A stretch of DNA of 64,000 nucleotides from Myrica gale. Taxonomy: Eukaryota; Streptophyta; Magnoliopsida; Fagales; Myricaceae. Position 1 is the stretch's first letter; each line of letters opens with the position of its first letter. The position numbers and the translations under genes were made by a program. Positions 1-13,361 of the stretch are shown here, piece after piece. The stretch is from contig OZ005619.1 in the NCBI GenBank assembly GCA_963930655.1, forward strand, positions 22,627,752-22,691,751, written 5' to 3'. The notes under the pieces are model-generated. The model worked only from the letters and a program-made list of their open reading frames with translations, was not told the DNA's origin and ran no database searches.

Positions 1-3000
1 TAGCGAACAACTTTTGCCTGTCCGAGAATTAATGGTGTGTGAGATCCAAATCCAGAATTGAACTCTTCACTGAATAGAAGAGAATCCCATGAAACAAAAA
101 AACCAACCAAATAAATATTCAAGTTTATTTTTCAATCGTTAAGCAAAAAATCAATAGTCTATGAGAAAAAGTAAAGATCACCCAAACATTGGCACTCAAA
201 CTCAGGTGTCATAATCAGCTTTTCTCAAAATAAAATCTGTCCATATTCTTAGGCTAAGTTCCAACATCCACGATAACCAAAGCTACTTGTCATGAACTGA
301 AGATGGAAGGGTGCTAAGCAAAATTAGTGTGGTTCCTAACTGGACTGTACTTCATTCAAAGAAGAAAAACTCCAGAAAAAAAAAAATGAGACCAAATGAC
401 TAATGGTGGTCCTTCATTAAACGTATTAAGAGCAAACTCATTCAAATACAGAAAAATTTAGGCCAAATGGCTTGGTCTCTGGCTGGTGCTTATGCCTAGC
501 TATTTTTGGACCCAACCTGAACCAAACTATTGCAGCTCAAGGAAACTCACTACAAATTATTACATTTCCACTTGTTTCAAAATATTAAGCTGATAAGAGA
601 GGTAACCAAACATATTCAGCCAGGATGATTAGAAATGCTAAAATGAGTGGAGCGAAGGGCTTTAGAGGGAAAAAGGGGGTGGGGCGAGCTTTAATTGAAA
701 TAGGGAGTCAATTAACAACAAGGATGTGGTTTACTAAAAAGGACTATTGCGACTAATCTAGCTACCTCGAAGAGAAGGCCACAAACAAGAGCATATTTTA
801 TGCGGGACCAGTCAGCACGTGGATCCACATATTCGGAAATGAATCTACTATTTTAATTAACAAGTAGACTTAAGTTTGAACCTAGGAGGACTACTCTGAT
901 TCCGTACTAAACTTGTCCGGAAAGCTTAATTTTAAAGGAAATAATGAACAAATTTGTTTATGTATATTCTCTAACAAGTTTCATCTTTAATCCATCTTCT
1001 AATAGTCATTTACAAACTTATTTCATTTGTCATAAATCTTGTGATCCAGGTCATCTACAAGCATGTGCTTTTTAAACAAAACAATTAAAGGTTAGAAACA
1101 GAAGCTTTCTTAAGATACAAAAACCAGTGCTAGAATAAGACAGTGTACTCTACTCTCATATTAAGATGGAATACCTAAGTTTGTTAATCCACACGACTGG
1201 GTCACAGGGTTCAGAAATCTGTCTCCATTTGACAGCCAATGAGTAAACATCCTGCCATGTCATTGTAGAACGACCAAATGATCTATCTTCTGCAATCCCA
1301 TATGAGGTTGATGTCTCTGAGGAACTACTTGTACTACAACCAGCACCACCTCTATTCTGGCTGGGGATATTAATTTTTTCCCTTCTCCGGGCTCTCTTAC
1401 CATACTTTGATGAACTTTTATTAGAATGTTTCCAGTCCATTTGAAAGGAACGCAAAGCTTTGGAAACCTTCTGTGCGATTTCGAGAGCAGCCAATCCTGC
1501 CATGCGATGCTGGAATGTAATAAAATATGAACATCATTAATAGAACATACACGAATAGCAAAAGTTCATGACACAGTGGACAACTATCAGCCTCTACAGG
1601 ATGTAGGCTTTTGAGACTCACATAAACTGACATGAATGAAATTCACTAACTCAAGGAAAAAATGGGTAAAGTTTTCTATGAGGGAATATATGAGTGACAA
1701 CAAGTATTTTACTTAGTGAGCTGAAAAAATCACTCAATCACTAGGGAAATGGACAACCATTATGAAGCCACAAGTAAGGAAGATCAGCTTCAAACTTATC
1801 ATTGATATGAATCACCTGACGCTTATTCGATAAGAAGCCAGGACAATCATATTGAATTTTCCGGCCGATTGTATCAGCAACCTGTAGAAGAGCTGTCCTC
1901 TGTTTGGTAACAGAAAAATCTTGCTTTCTGAGCTTACTCTTCTTCAGTGACTCCCGCAGGGGAGGTTGCCTGAAAACCTTTTCACACACATTCTTGGGAT
2001 GTAACCTTTTGCACCAGTACTCCTATAAATCCCACAGAGAAGAATGATAAAAGTGAACTAGAAAGAACTTTTTAAGATAGAAGACGGAAAATATGCAACA
2101 GGAAGCAATTCTTTGATGCTTCTTGCAACTCTTTCGCTTGAATCCAACTAACAATACATAAGCATAACCGAACCACTCAATACTGAATAAATATACCCTA
2201 CATGGTAGAGCGCATGCTGATGACTTGGAGAAGCAACACAATTCAATTGGTAAATTCCTACTTCATTACATACTCATAGTACTTTTGAGTGTTTTCAAGA
2301 GAAAAAAAAATGATAGATTGAAACATCTAGTTATAGTCTGAAACAGAAGTCGCCATTGGAGGGCTATGTTTCAACTTTCGGCCATCTCCAGGTCGCTGTC
2401 TGGAAACAGTGAATGCAATGGGCAAGACATCTTCATTTGACAATGATGCAATTACTCCCAAGCAAGCAAAGCAACACCGAGAATTGAAACTACTCTGTGC
2501 TGACTAAGCTCAAACACTAAACAAAAGAAGGTCTTGCACAAAACATGGTTTGTTAAGGGGAAAAACAGAAAATGATTAAACGACTATAAGCCACACAAGC
2601 ACTGAAGTAAGAAAATTGCCTCCACTGATACCAGCCCCTGCAATATGTACCCAATGAAAATGAAAAACCAATAACAGGGCAGTTTTTTTGTGATCACTTC
2701 AAAACATGTAAATTTTCATTTCACCATCGTTCGAGGAATATAATCTTTCCCATATCCTCGATGGAACTCTATCTGATTAGCACTGTATTCCCCTTATTTG
2801 AGGCCTTTTAAGCTTGCCTTAACATCTAGAAAAGCTCTTTCCTATAGTTGATTCCATAACAACACAGGACATGAGTCTGAACAACAATTAACTTATTTCA
2901 TTTAGATGAGAATAAAAGCCAAAAACAAAGCAAACTTGCCCTTGATGTTGCCATTATTCTTTGGTTTTTAGTGCTCTCAAATTTGAGATTCCAAAGTTTT

Positions 3001-6000
3001 TCCGTAAGCACTCAAAGCTGCCTCCAAGCCAGCAATCGTCACCTTAGCCCTTACCAATCGACAACACAAGGAATTTTTCTAAGATAACATTTTGTTTATT
3101 GTGTGAAACTACCATCCATCCCAAAAGCTTAAAGTAATTGGTAGACCTAACATATATAACATTTAATTAAATTTCGGGTAAAATGTGGAGTCATGTCTCA
3201 AATCCAGGATCTTGGCTTTGATACCGTGTGAAACTGCCATATGTTCCAAAAACTTAAGCTGTTAGGAATATGTAGATTTTATTATTTGAATCATATTTTT
3301 TAACATATTGTTCGGTTTTCTTATTGTTTCCAACAGGTCATCACTATTCCCCATGCCCATTATGTCAAAGAATTACAAATCATTTAAAAAGAAGGTGCCA
3401 TCGTAATTAAGCAATCTGAAGCAAGTTGTGACAGACCAACACAGAAATGAAAATTTACAAAAAGAGAGGTATAATTGTCAAACAAAATCTGTATTTACCT
3501 TAAAGAGTGGGTCAATATCTCCGTCAATGTCAAACCAGCAAAACTCACTGCAGATTTTAGATGCTGTATACAAAGCAATTTCTTTCTACAAAAGAAGAAA
3601 TACAATACTTTTTACATCTCAATAAAAAAAAACCAGAGTTGGCAATGAGTACATACATACGAAACAAACCTGATAAAAGGCAAGGCACTGCAGCACAAAT
3701 TTCTCCATCGAGTCTAATTCCAAATCCAATGCAGCGTCATAATCTTTGACCTATAACCATCAAATCAATATGTAGTATTCCAAAGCGAAACAGAGAGAAA
3801 TAAGCCGCTCCAGATTAAACTAGACCAAAATAAAAAAACCATCAATACCGCGTCTCTATATTCTCCAATTGCATGGTAACAGGAAGCTCGTAAATACAGA
3901 CACTCAATGTTATCATTCTCAATGCTCAAACCAGCTGATAAATCCTTGATTGCCTTCCTACAATATTAAACCCAGTCATTTAACCACCAGAAAGAAAAAA
4001 AGGCGCAGCTTTGGATGAAGATAGAAACATCGAAAAACTTATAACTGAAAATAAAAGTATTCAATGTTGACCACAGCTCTATTTTAAATATTAATTGCAG
4101 TCTGTTATAAGTATGGTCCGGAAACCCTAAAGTACATTTTTCATCATGCGATAATGGTGTGGAAAATGGCCATCCCATTTCGCAGATACGCAGGCTTAGG
4201 AGATGGATATAATAGCTGAAAGGGATGCTGTCAACCTTACAGCCATTCGAGCACCTAAAACCCACATTTAGTGGATTATTACATTTCTTTTTACTCATTA
4301 CGGTTTTGTACTCCACTTCTACAACTTTTTTCTGCTTATTCCCGCTCAAAAAATCTCTATCTTAGAATTTATTCCTCAACAGAATATGCCTCCACCTTAT
4401 CTCTCTTCAACGTCCCTCATTAATTCCAAGACTGTTGCCCTTGTATCCATGCTTCAAAATGCACCAGATATTGTTCCACTTTGAGGGTTAACAAACTTTT
4501 AGGGCATGTTCGTTTGGCTAAAATTTTTATAATTTGAATCCAACTTTCTAAATTTATACTCCTAACATTACTCGTACACGCATACCAATACAACTCAACA
4601 TTACCTTTTTTACACACATCAATACAACTCAACAACTTTTACACGCATGCTAATAATGCTCAAACATCACCTAAATATTCACACTATTCTTAGAATTCTT
4701 AAAATTTTCTCAAAACGAGCATGCCCTTAAACTTCATAAGAAGAAAGAAGGGTGGAAGAAGAGGGGTCCCAGAATAAAATTAACCTTCCCAAATCCAGTT
4801 CAGAATTTTCCGCAACTTATTCAAACTCTACACTGAATGGATGTCATGAGAGTGATTGGTTTCCACAAATGAAGTCCTTGTCAAAAAGGTCCAACATTAA
4901 AGCCTTAATTTTCACCTTTGTCTCAGAACACAAAACAAAAGACCCCAATGGTCATGAAAAATGCTTGAACACAGCTTAACTTACATCAGAACGAGGAGTT
5001 ATAGTGTGTGTTGTCCACCACAGGCAAATTTAATGAATGAACTACAGTAGGTTGATGACATCTAGGCTGAATACAGGGGGCATCGCAATGGCTTACATGC
5101 CATATAGCATGAGCAAAATGCAGTTGCAAGAAGGTACAGCAGCATTGATAAGGCAAGCAAATTTTGTAAGATGGTTTCACCATATGCAGAGCAAACAATT
5201 GGATGCACACGTTAATGAGCACCATTATGAGAAAAGGACAATGGAAAAGGTTTAAAAGAACAAAGAAAAGAGGGTTGGTGGGCTGGGGGGATTTAATTAA
5301 TGAGATATGACCCTTGATTCTTGAAAGAGCTAGAAATGGCAAAAATGGTTTGGTTTCCATATCATTATCATCCACCACCCCAAATCATTTCAAAATCGGA
5401 TCCCTTGGTGACAAAATCTCCATTAAACCACTACAGCAATCATAGAGAGCCTTGAACAACTCGCAATTAAGTTGCTTCCTAAAGGGGTTGTCCTTATTCT
5501 CATTTTTCCTTCTCTCATAAGAGATTTTGTTCCCATGGCTCCCCTTTGCCTACAGCCATACAAGCTCAGGGACCTCTTCTGGAATCAGTGATGATCCATA
5601 TGATCATGATAACTCTCTCAGGTGTAAAGAATGTCAGATCGACAATGAAAACGCTGGAAAATTTACAAAAATTTTGGCAGAACATACCTGTGATCTCCCA
5701 TAGCATGGAACAGTAGCCCACGCAAATGATAGGCTCTGGCATACCTGTTCAAAACGGCATTAAGGCTTTAGCTGTGAAATACTAAGAAAAAAAACAGGCA
5801 AAATTCAGCATTAGATATTGACAACGTAGATGAAATTGAACAGATAAACAATGCTTACCTTTCATCAATATCTAGAACTTTCTGAAGGCATTCCAAAGCC
5901 TTCGTTGGGTTTGCCAAATCTTGATAGAGCTGCAACAAATCCCAAATCAACAACAGCAAGACTTGTTACCTGGTTGATGCATAAAATACAAAAATGCGGA

Positions 6001-9000
6001 GCCTACGTGACACATATGAGGGACATAACATACTACATAGGAACCGATGGTGCAACCAGAAGGATACCTTAGTGCTTATGAGAGACAATCTAGACGAGGA
6101 ATATTAATTAAATAAGAGCTGGAATTGACAATTAAAGTGAACAGAAACCTAAGTGACATGGATATGAGCAACACATGAAACACAAAGGCGTAGCCTCCCA
6201 AGCCTTTGGACTATTTATGACCCGGTCCCATTTAGCAATCCAACAAGTCCTGTACAGTTAAGGCAAACACACAGTGGACTTATGAAAAGGAGAAACCATA
6301 GCCCCCACGGCTAACAAACAATGTAGAAGTCAGTGATTCACCAGCCCATCTCACTGCACATGCAGCAGCACTTGATGATGAATCATCAGTCTCAATTAAT
6401 TATCAACAGTAGGAGTCCTCAAAATTGATATCCAAAAGAAAAACCAACTCTAGCAAGCATTCTAGTCATCGCTGAATCATGAGAGGGGACCCCCCGCATG
6501 GCAAAGGGGAGAGGAAGCATGAACTGTCGCTTCTATTGCCAAAGCCACCAAAGATGCCAGTTTACTCACCAGAGAAGCATCCTATTGGCACAGCACTAGG
6601 TTCATGGGGAGAAGAGGCCAGCCTCCGCATTCACACACCTGCTAACAGCTTTCGGACTTACTGGTGCACCCTCTATAGTTTTTTAGAATGTGTTGATTGG
6701 CATTGCAGGCCTATAAGCCTTTCTCATTTCAGTGCTGGCCCTTTCTCCCCCTTTTTGGAACCACACAGCTTAGGAGGCTTGACTTAAATGTTCTGCTCTT
6801 CCACTTAGCTGCCCTCCATAAGCTACAATCTTACTTATTTTTTCTGTCTCTCTGACAATAATGTTCCTCACACCCTGGAAACTAAAGCATACAATCAAGA
6901 GGTTTTCTAAGTTGCTAAGTTTATTCTGTTTCCTCTCCATGGAAAACTGCAATTTCTCATGAGATCATCGTTCAATCAAATAAAATGATAAAATTCATTT
7001 GATAATTTTCTATCTCAATATCCAACCGTGTACCCCACATTTGAATTGTTTGGCAAGTGAAGAGTAGTTGATTGTAGAAAATAATAGTCGGGTTTGTTAT
7101 TTGTATGTTTGCAAAAGACATTAAAAAGAGAATAAACTAAGTGCTTCTCTGCTTCAGAAATTTATTTCTTCACCTTCAGGTGAAGACCGCCACATTATCT
7201 GATACAAGAAGATACTAGTTCTTTAATGATATATATACCACCACGATATTCAAGTTACTGTTAGTATCAGAAATACTTTATACAAGGAATAAAAAGGTGT
7301 TTGGAAACTTCAAACTAAGGTCTTACACAGGCTGACATATGATACCACAGATAGAAACATCATGGCACAGGATAACATTGCTTGCCCTGATATCCTAAAG
7401 GGGATATTCATGTGAAATAATTAGACAACACAGAAAAGTTTGCAGCCATTTTAAATTCCATGACAGGTTGTGCATTTACTTGTCATGGGTAGATGTGAAG
7501 AATGTCTCTGTTGATGGCTAAATAGATATCTTGATTAAGGGATCCAGAAGAATAGCTGCTAGGTAAAATGGAGTAGTTGCTCATGGATACCTGGGTCAGA
7601 TGAGCCCATGCCTCAAGGAAATTCCTATCTAATTGAATTGAACTCATATGGGCCTCCTCAGCTTCTCTATATTCACCAATTGAAGAGAGTGCCAAACCCT
7701 ATGAAAGCCAATATTTGCTTAGTACAACAGTATAAAAAGAAATCATCCAATGTAAAAGAGGCATGAACGGCGAGAATTGGATGGTGAAGGCTCACCAAAT
7801 ACGAGTACGCAGATGCGTTATCTTTGTCAGACTTCACACATTTTGAAAGGTCTTCCACAGCAGCATAGAAATCCTTAAACTTAAAACTAACGATTCCTGC
7901 AATTCAAAGCAACTTATTGATCACTTGTATTCCACAAAACTCACCTTCTTTCTGACAAAACTTATTCTGTCAGTTCTTTTTTCTGATGTAAAGATGCAAG
8001 GCTGATGATTTAGCCTATTACAATGAGACAGTCTCATTTTATAATTTTTTGGAAGCAATTACCATATCAACTACAAAAGGCCTTGACATATATGTTTAAC
8101 CCCTCATACCAGTAGTGGCAGAACCAAGTGTCAGCAGCAAGTCCTAGCTCTGCCGTATCTTTTGTTTCATTTATTCTGAATAGTGAACAAACATCTCTGA
8201 CATCCAAAGTGAAGGGCTGGGTTCAAGCAAGTTACCTCTTTCGTGTAAGATGTCTGCAGAGTTTGGTTCAAACTCTAATGCCTTTGTCAAGTCTTCAATA
8301 GCCTGGTATAAATAGGGCATCACATATTGCAAACGTGTATTCTGAACCACGTAATAGCAGCCAATTTCAAGTACATATTTCTAATCCAATTCCCTAGGGC
8401 TCCATTTTGTCCACGATTTTTTCTTTTCCCTTTGTGTAAGAAATATCTAAATAAAAAGGGAAAAATACACTTTTTGGCCCCCCTACTATTGAGATTATGA
8501 CACTTTGCACCCCACTCTATCAATTTCGTTACATTTCGCCCCTTAACTACCAACCGTTTACATTTTGCACCCCAACCGTTAATTTTGATGGAAATTGCTA
8601 TTTGGTTTATAGAAACAACAAATTTAACCCATATAAAATATAATTATAAAAAAATTATGAGGGTCTAATCATCATTTAATTGAACCAAAATAACAACTTT
8701 CGTCCAAATTAACTGTTGGGGGTGCAAAGTGTAAACAGTCGGTAGTTGACGAGCGAAATGAAATTGTTTAGTTGTGCCACGTATGTTCCGATGCATGTGA
8801 ATAGACAAAGCCCCCACCAATAGATAAGTAGGTATAGCATCCGAAACTTAATAGGCGTGTCTTATCATATAACCGCTTTAAATAAAATATCTCTAAATAT
8901 AGGAAATTACGTCACAAAAAGGTTCTCAATCAACTAGAGAGATTGTAAGGTCTAATAAATAAGTCGAAACACTCACCTCAACAGATTCCCCTAAGGCAGC

Positions 9001-11125
9001 CCGAGCTTGCCCTCTCCGTTTCCATGCCTCACCAGCTGATGGATTTGATTGTATAGCCTGAGACATAAATCGTTAAAACTTAACTGATATAAATGTCAAA
9101 ATATTGTTTTACAACAATCAGATATAGGTTATTCAAATACCTTTGTAAAGTCGGTAATAGCATCTTCAAGTTCTCGTTGGAATGCATATGCTGTTCCTCT
9201 TCCTATTAGTGCCTCAGGATAAGTAGGTTCCTCTTTCAGTATCTGTGTAAATTGTTCAAGGAAAAGGAAATATTTAGGATTGGTCCGAGACGAATTAAAT
9301 TATATAGAAATCAAAATGCAGGAGAAATAAAAAAAGATGTAGGGTCGTATCCTTCCCACCAAAGACATCTCTAAGGGCCCCAAATGATGTCCCAATACAA
9401 TCATCAGAGTGCCTCATAATGTCCAAGTTTTACCTGATCAAAGATTGAAATGGCCTGAGCATAATTCCCTTCATTAACCTGCAAAAGAGAGAGAGATTAT
9501 AAAGTTTAACAGAAGACATCTTAAAATCACTTAGATTACAGTACAAACAAGGACTGGCAATCATAAAAAAGATTTCATTAACAAATGAAACATAAAGAAT
9601 ACCTGTGCGATACCCCTAGAAAGTCGGAAATCGACGCTTATAGACTTGGCCTTTGAAATCCTCGAAACAAATAACTTTTTCTTTCTCTTTACCTCTTCAG
9701 ATATTCCATTAAATATATTAGACTTAAAACTCAACTTGCCGTGAGTATCAGTTGCATTGCTTGAACTGTTGCAAATCACAGATAATTTATTGCTCGGCTC
9801 AGATGTATCACTCAAGTCACTATATGAATCAGACTCATAACTCAATTTGTCAACAATATCCTCGTTCCCATTCATTTCACTCCCAAAGTTTCCATTCTCG
9901 CGGACTTTATCACTAAATCCATTGCATGAGTCCAGATTATCAGTAGCCTCACTAAGGGCCTCGGATTTATCCTCTGGCTTGTTGTATAATGGAGATTCGT
10001 CACTCGACTTATTGTGATTGGTATAAGTTTCATTTGATTGGCCATTAATGTGAGGTGCTGATCCGGATACAGACATATTTGAGCTAGACTCCATCAAATC
10101 AATTTCCTGTGTGGCACTTATGTCTTGTTTTGCAACCCTCAGCAGATCTTCCAGTTCTAGCAATTGCTTCAGATCCACAGACCGACGCAAAGCATGTTCA
10201 TAGCCTTTCTCCCAAACCAAAAGAGCATCCTCTTTCCTTCCCAAAGCAGAAAATGCATGACCTACAATTAGAAGGCCTAGATTCAACCCACAACACACTG
10301 AACAAATCCCAAACGTCATATTAATGTGTTTTATGCTTTTGTTGCAACTAAATAGCATCAAATGTTTTCAGCTTGCTTATCCTAGCAAAACCTTCTTTAG
10401 TTCCATTGAGAACGGGTACAATTTCCACAGGAAATTAGGCAAATGGACTCATAAGAAGAAACATTTCAAATTGTAACAGGTCACTATCGTTACTTGTGAC
10501 CATTGGCAAATTCATCATCGAGTTAACGTTTCACCTTCTGAAAATGAGAAGCCAGGTTTAGTTTCAAAGTCCTTAAGATTATAACTCGTTTATGCTCTTT
10601 CTTAGACATTAGCATTTCTCACTTAGCACCGGATCAATTATTCACATCCGTATAGTACTAAAACGAAATGCGTTGCTACGACCTCGCATACTTAAATGTT
10701 CATTTGGTTAATTGCCGAGGTCTAAAAGAGCCTAATTCGCGGGTAAGAGGAGATTGAACGAAGAATGACCTTTTAGGATGTAAGCTTGAAGAAGCGTGGG
10801 GTCGAGCTGAAGCGCCTTGTCACAGTCCTTAATCACGTGCTTGTGGAGCTCCAATTGGCTGTAACAGAAGGCTCTATTGCTGAAACACCAATATTCATAA
10901 TAACGAATCACAATCAGCGACCGAATTCTTTAGTACAGGAGATCAATCAGATAAATTCGAATATCGGTCTGAAGTTGGAATTGAGAAGTGCGAGTGTACG
11001 AACCATATGTCTTGGATGGCGCCAGACTGGGAGAGGAGCGAGTCAAGGACTCGAATAGCCTTGGACCAGTCCTTGGAGCTGCAGAGCTTGGCCAGCTCGA
11101 CTCGCTCGGAGAGAGCTGAGGCCAT
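1..11125 (-). CDS. SRFR1: SRFR1-like tetratricopeptide-repeat protein, 3' end cut by window edge
   Basis: Seventeen exons can be joined in one frame: 11004-11125, 10770-10879, 9603-10261, 9434-9478, 9141-9242, 8977-9057, 8236-8302, 7796-7896, 7591-7698, 5859-5929, 5688-5744, 3849-3957, 3670-3750, 3499-3585, 1816-2022, 1175-1509 and 1-69. They give about 803 residues, against roughly 1050 for Arabidopsis SUPPRESSOR OF RPS4-RLD 1, so about 250 C-terminal residues lie outside the window. The start MASALSERVELAKLC matches the family start. TPR units flank a Ser/Asp/Asn-rich insert in the large third exon; exons at 1175-2022 carry the conserved NKRQ-HRMAGLAALEIAQ region. In Arabidopsis the protein restrains effector-triggered immunity and binds EDS1 and resistance proteins; that role is inferred here. 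All junctions keep frame and use GT-AG. Long introns hold MITEs. Confidence 0.93.
4499..4729. mobile_element. Tourist/PIF-Harbinger-like MITE in a SRFR1 intron
   Basis: A 225-bp element at 4502-4726 begins GGGCATGTTCGTTT and ends AAACGAGCATGCCC, so its termini are inverted repeats. It is flanked by TTA on both sides (4499-4501 and 4727-4729), the 3-bp target typical of PIF/Harbinger elements. It lies in the intron between the exons ending at 3957 and starting at 5688 and has no coding capacity. Similar sequence recurs near 30598-30765 and 31528-31725, the latter in the opposite orientation. Confidence 0.75.
8462..8775. repeat. Degenerate inverted-repeat element in a SRFR1 intron
   Basis: The left part (about 8500-8605) and the right part (about 8690-8770) are imperfect reverse complements. 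Both contain a block resembling TTTACATTTTGCACCCC next to a TTAACT(A/G) motif. The centre is AT-rich. This is the form of a MITE or fold-back element. The outer right terminus is eroded and no target duplication could be fixed. It lies in the intron between exons 8236-8302 and 8977-9057. Confidence 0.55.
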
Positions 11126-11938
11126 GAGTTAACACGGAATACTTGAGTTGCGCGGATCGACAAAAGGCACAACGGTATACAGAGTTTCAACGCTTTCGAG
11201 TGCAAGAGAGCGAACCGAACGAGGGGTGGATTTAGAATTTTAGAGTGTGGAAGGGGCAGAATTGGAAAATGCCGGGAAATAGTTTTGGGAGATGGAGAAG
11301 GGAAATTGGGGAGGAAGGATAGGGTACGAGGGAGCTTGAAATTGAATGGTTATAAGCTCGTTTGATCTGTTGAAGTGCCCTTTTAATTCTTGTTCGCCAA
11401 TAGGTCACGGCCGGACGGTCCTCACGGAACTCGCGCAGAAAGCGCAAGACGGCGTCCCGTTGTCGTTACTATTTCACGTGCTCTTTGTACGATAAGCAGG
11501 CTGTGAATACCACCTCCTTTCCGTTCTGTCTTTCCAAGCCGATCATTCCTGTGACCTTCTTTGTTCTGGTTTTTTTTTTTTTGAAGAACATCTGCTACAG
11601 AAATGTCCCTGCGCTCTTTTGATATTCCTCTCGTCTCTATGAGAAAAATTCAATTCCCTCAACTTTTTCCACAGGTTGAAGTTATGTTCTGGACAATATT
11701 TGTCTGCCTGTCGGCTTACTTTCCCAATCATTTGGCTATGATTCATGGTTTAAAAGTATAGGTTTATAGACACTTTGTAATTTCAATTCGTAACATTAAA
11801 CTCTTGAAGTTTCGGTTTTATCAACTGAGATTAACCCTTAAAAACTAATAGAAATAAAATAAAATTACATTTTTGCCCTTAATTAGCTAACAAAGCATAA
11901 AACTGAAAAATAAGTGTGATGTGTTTTTTTTTAATTTA
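11126..11938. other. Upstream region of SRFR1
   Basis: This is the 5' side of SRFR1 (minus strand), so it should contain its promoter and leader. The first 330 bases are moderately GC-rich; the remainder is AT-rich. Short open frames here show no family resemblance. No regulatory motif could be named with confidence. Confidence 0.5.
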
Positions 11939-12313
11939 GTGAAATTAACATTTTAGTCCTTAAGTTTTTGACACTTTTTTCATTTTAGTATTTCACTTTC
12001 AACTTTAAAATTTTTAATCCTTGAATTTTCTTTTTTTGACGAAATGGTCATTCCGTCAGTCTGACATCCATGTGTTTAACGGCACATGAAGCGGTTGACC
12101 GGGTATATGTGTTAAAAGTGCGCGGTCAACCGGCACAAATTTGCTGACGTGTCAAAGAGCTCCGTTAAGGATATGGATGATAGACTGACGGAAGAACCAT
12201 TTCGTCAAACAAAGAAAACTCAAGGACTAAAAATTTGAAAGTTGAAAGTGAAGGACTAAAATGGAAAAGTGCTAAAAATCTATGGACTAACAAGTGAATT
12301 TCCTTTTAATTTA
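11929..12313. mobile_element. MULE-type MITE with 10-bp target duplication
   Basis: The element spans 11939-12303 (365 bp). Its two arms of roughly 130 bp are inverted copies: both read CATTTTAGT..., then a CTTTCAACTTT block, then GACGAAATGGT and TTCCGTCAGTCT towards the centre. The 10-bp sequence TTTTAATTTA occurs directly outside both ends, at 11929-11938 and 12304-12313. Long terminal inverted repeats with a 9-11 bp duplication are the mark of Mutator-like elements. It has no coding capacity. Confidence 0.82.
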
Positions 12314-13361
12314 AATAAGTATATAAAATATGTGCATAATTCCTAGTTGAAATTGTTTACTAGGGCGGTGAAAGGAGATGCTTCCTCCCAATGCAAGCAA
12401 ACGAGATGTGTAGTATCTAGAAAGAAAAAACGAAATGTGTAGTAAGAGAGTCCTCTCCAAACTCTTATTCACAAAAAAGTATAAAAGTCGAGAGAAGGAA
12501 CAAGAAGAAAAGGAGAATGGGACAGAGATGTTTAGTTGAGAACCTTGAGGTAAAAGTTCAAGGTGTATGTAATGAAAATCTAGAGCAGCTACAAAATGGG
12601 TACATTAAAATCAAACCAAACAGTTGACAAATTTAATGACAATATATGATCAGTATTAATAGAACTGTTAGTTTAGATGCCATGCCACCTATAAGTATGC
12701 CAAATGTATAGGCATGGTATTGGTATATTGCATCAAATGCTGAGGAAACCACACGGCTGTTGAACTATTATCAGCTTTTGGAGAAATCAACTGCTATTGT
12801 TCTTTAGCTTATTATTTTCCTAATACTTTTTTTCTAGGTTATTATTTGCCTAATACTTGTACGCGTATGTTGTCTGTCCCACGCGGCGCAAAAATAGTAC
12901 ACTCTCAGAGTCACGTGGCCGGCCCACCCGCCAGCTGACACGACACCCGACTCAAGCCACGGGCCTCCACAGGGATGACAACTGGACCGCGAAGATCGAA
13001 TTTCTGGAGCCCATCTTTCCAGTCAAAAGTACAGCATACTGATCCAAGATCTTTTTGACAAAACACAAACAGCATACACTCCGACATTTGGGCTGATTTT
13101 TGCATAACCATTTTAATTGGAGTTGACCTACCTCTTTCATATTTTGTCTTTGTATTCTTCTCTGGGCTAGAGGCGATCGTATCTCAGTCATTCTTTTAGT
13201 CACTTTTACTCTATTTTGTTATTACTCGCCTCTATTTCGTTCGAAAACGACGAATCAAAAGAGCCATAAAGAAGTGCAGTGTTCTGTCACGAAACTTCAA
13301 TCCCGACTAATTCTGCATATTAGAGATTCAGACAGATCACTAACAAAAGGAAGCACGCACA
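12314..13361. other. Intergenic region between SRFR1 and the first KAI2 copy
   Basis: No gene was recognised. The sequence is AT-rich to about 12840, then more balanced. The right end should contain the 3' untranslated region of the minus-strand KAI2 copy that stops at 13362. Short open frames on both strands look like chance. Confidence 0.5.

Noticed and set aside
2341..2470. Open minus-strand stretch between SRFR1 exons that could be an extra exon
   Set aside because: The flanking exons (LFK and EYWCKRL) join perfectly without it, and its translation does not resemble SRFR1 or another TPR protein.
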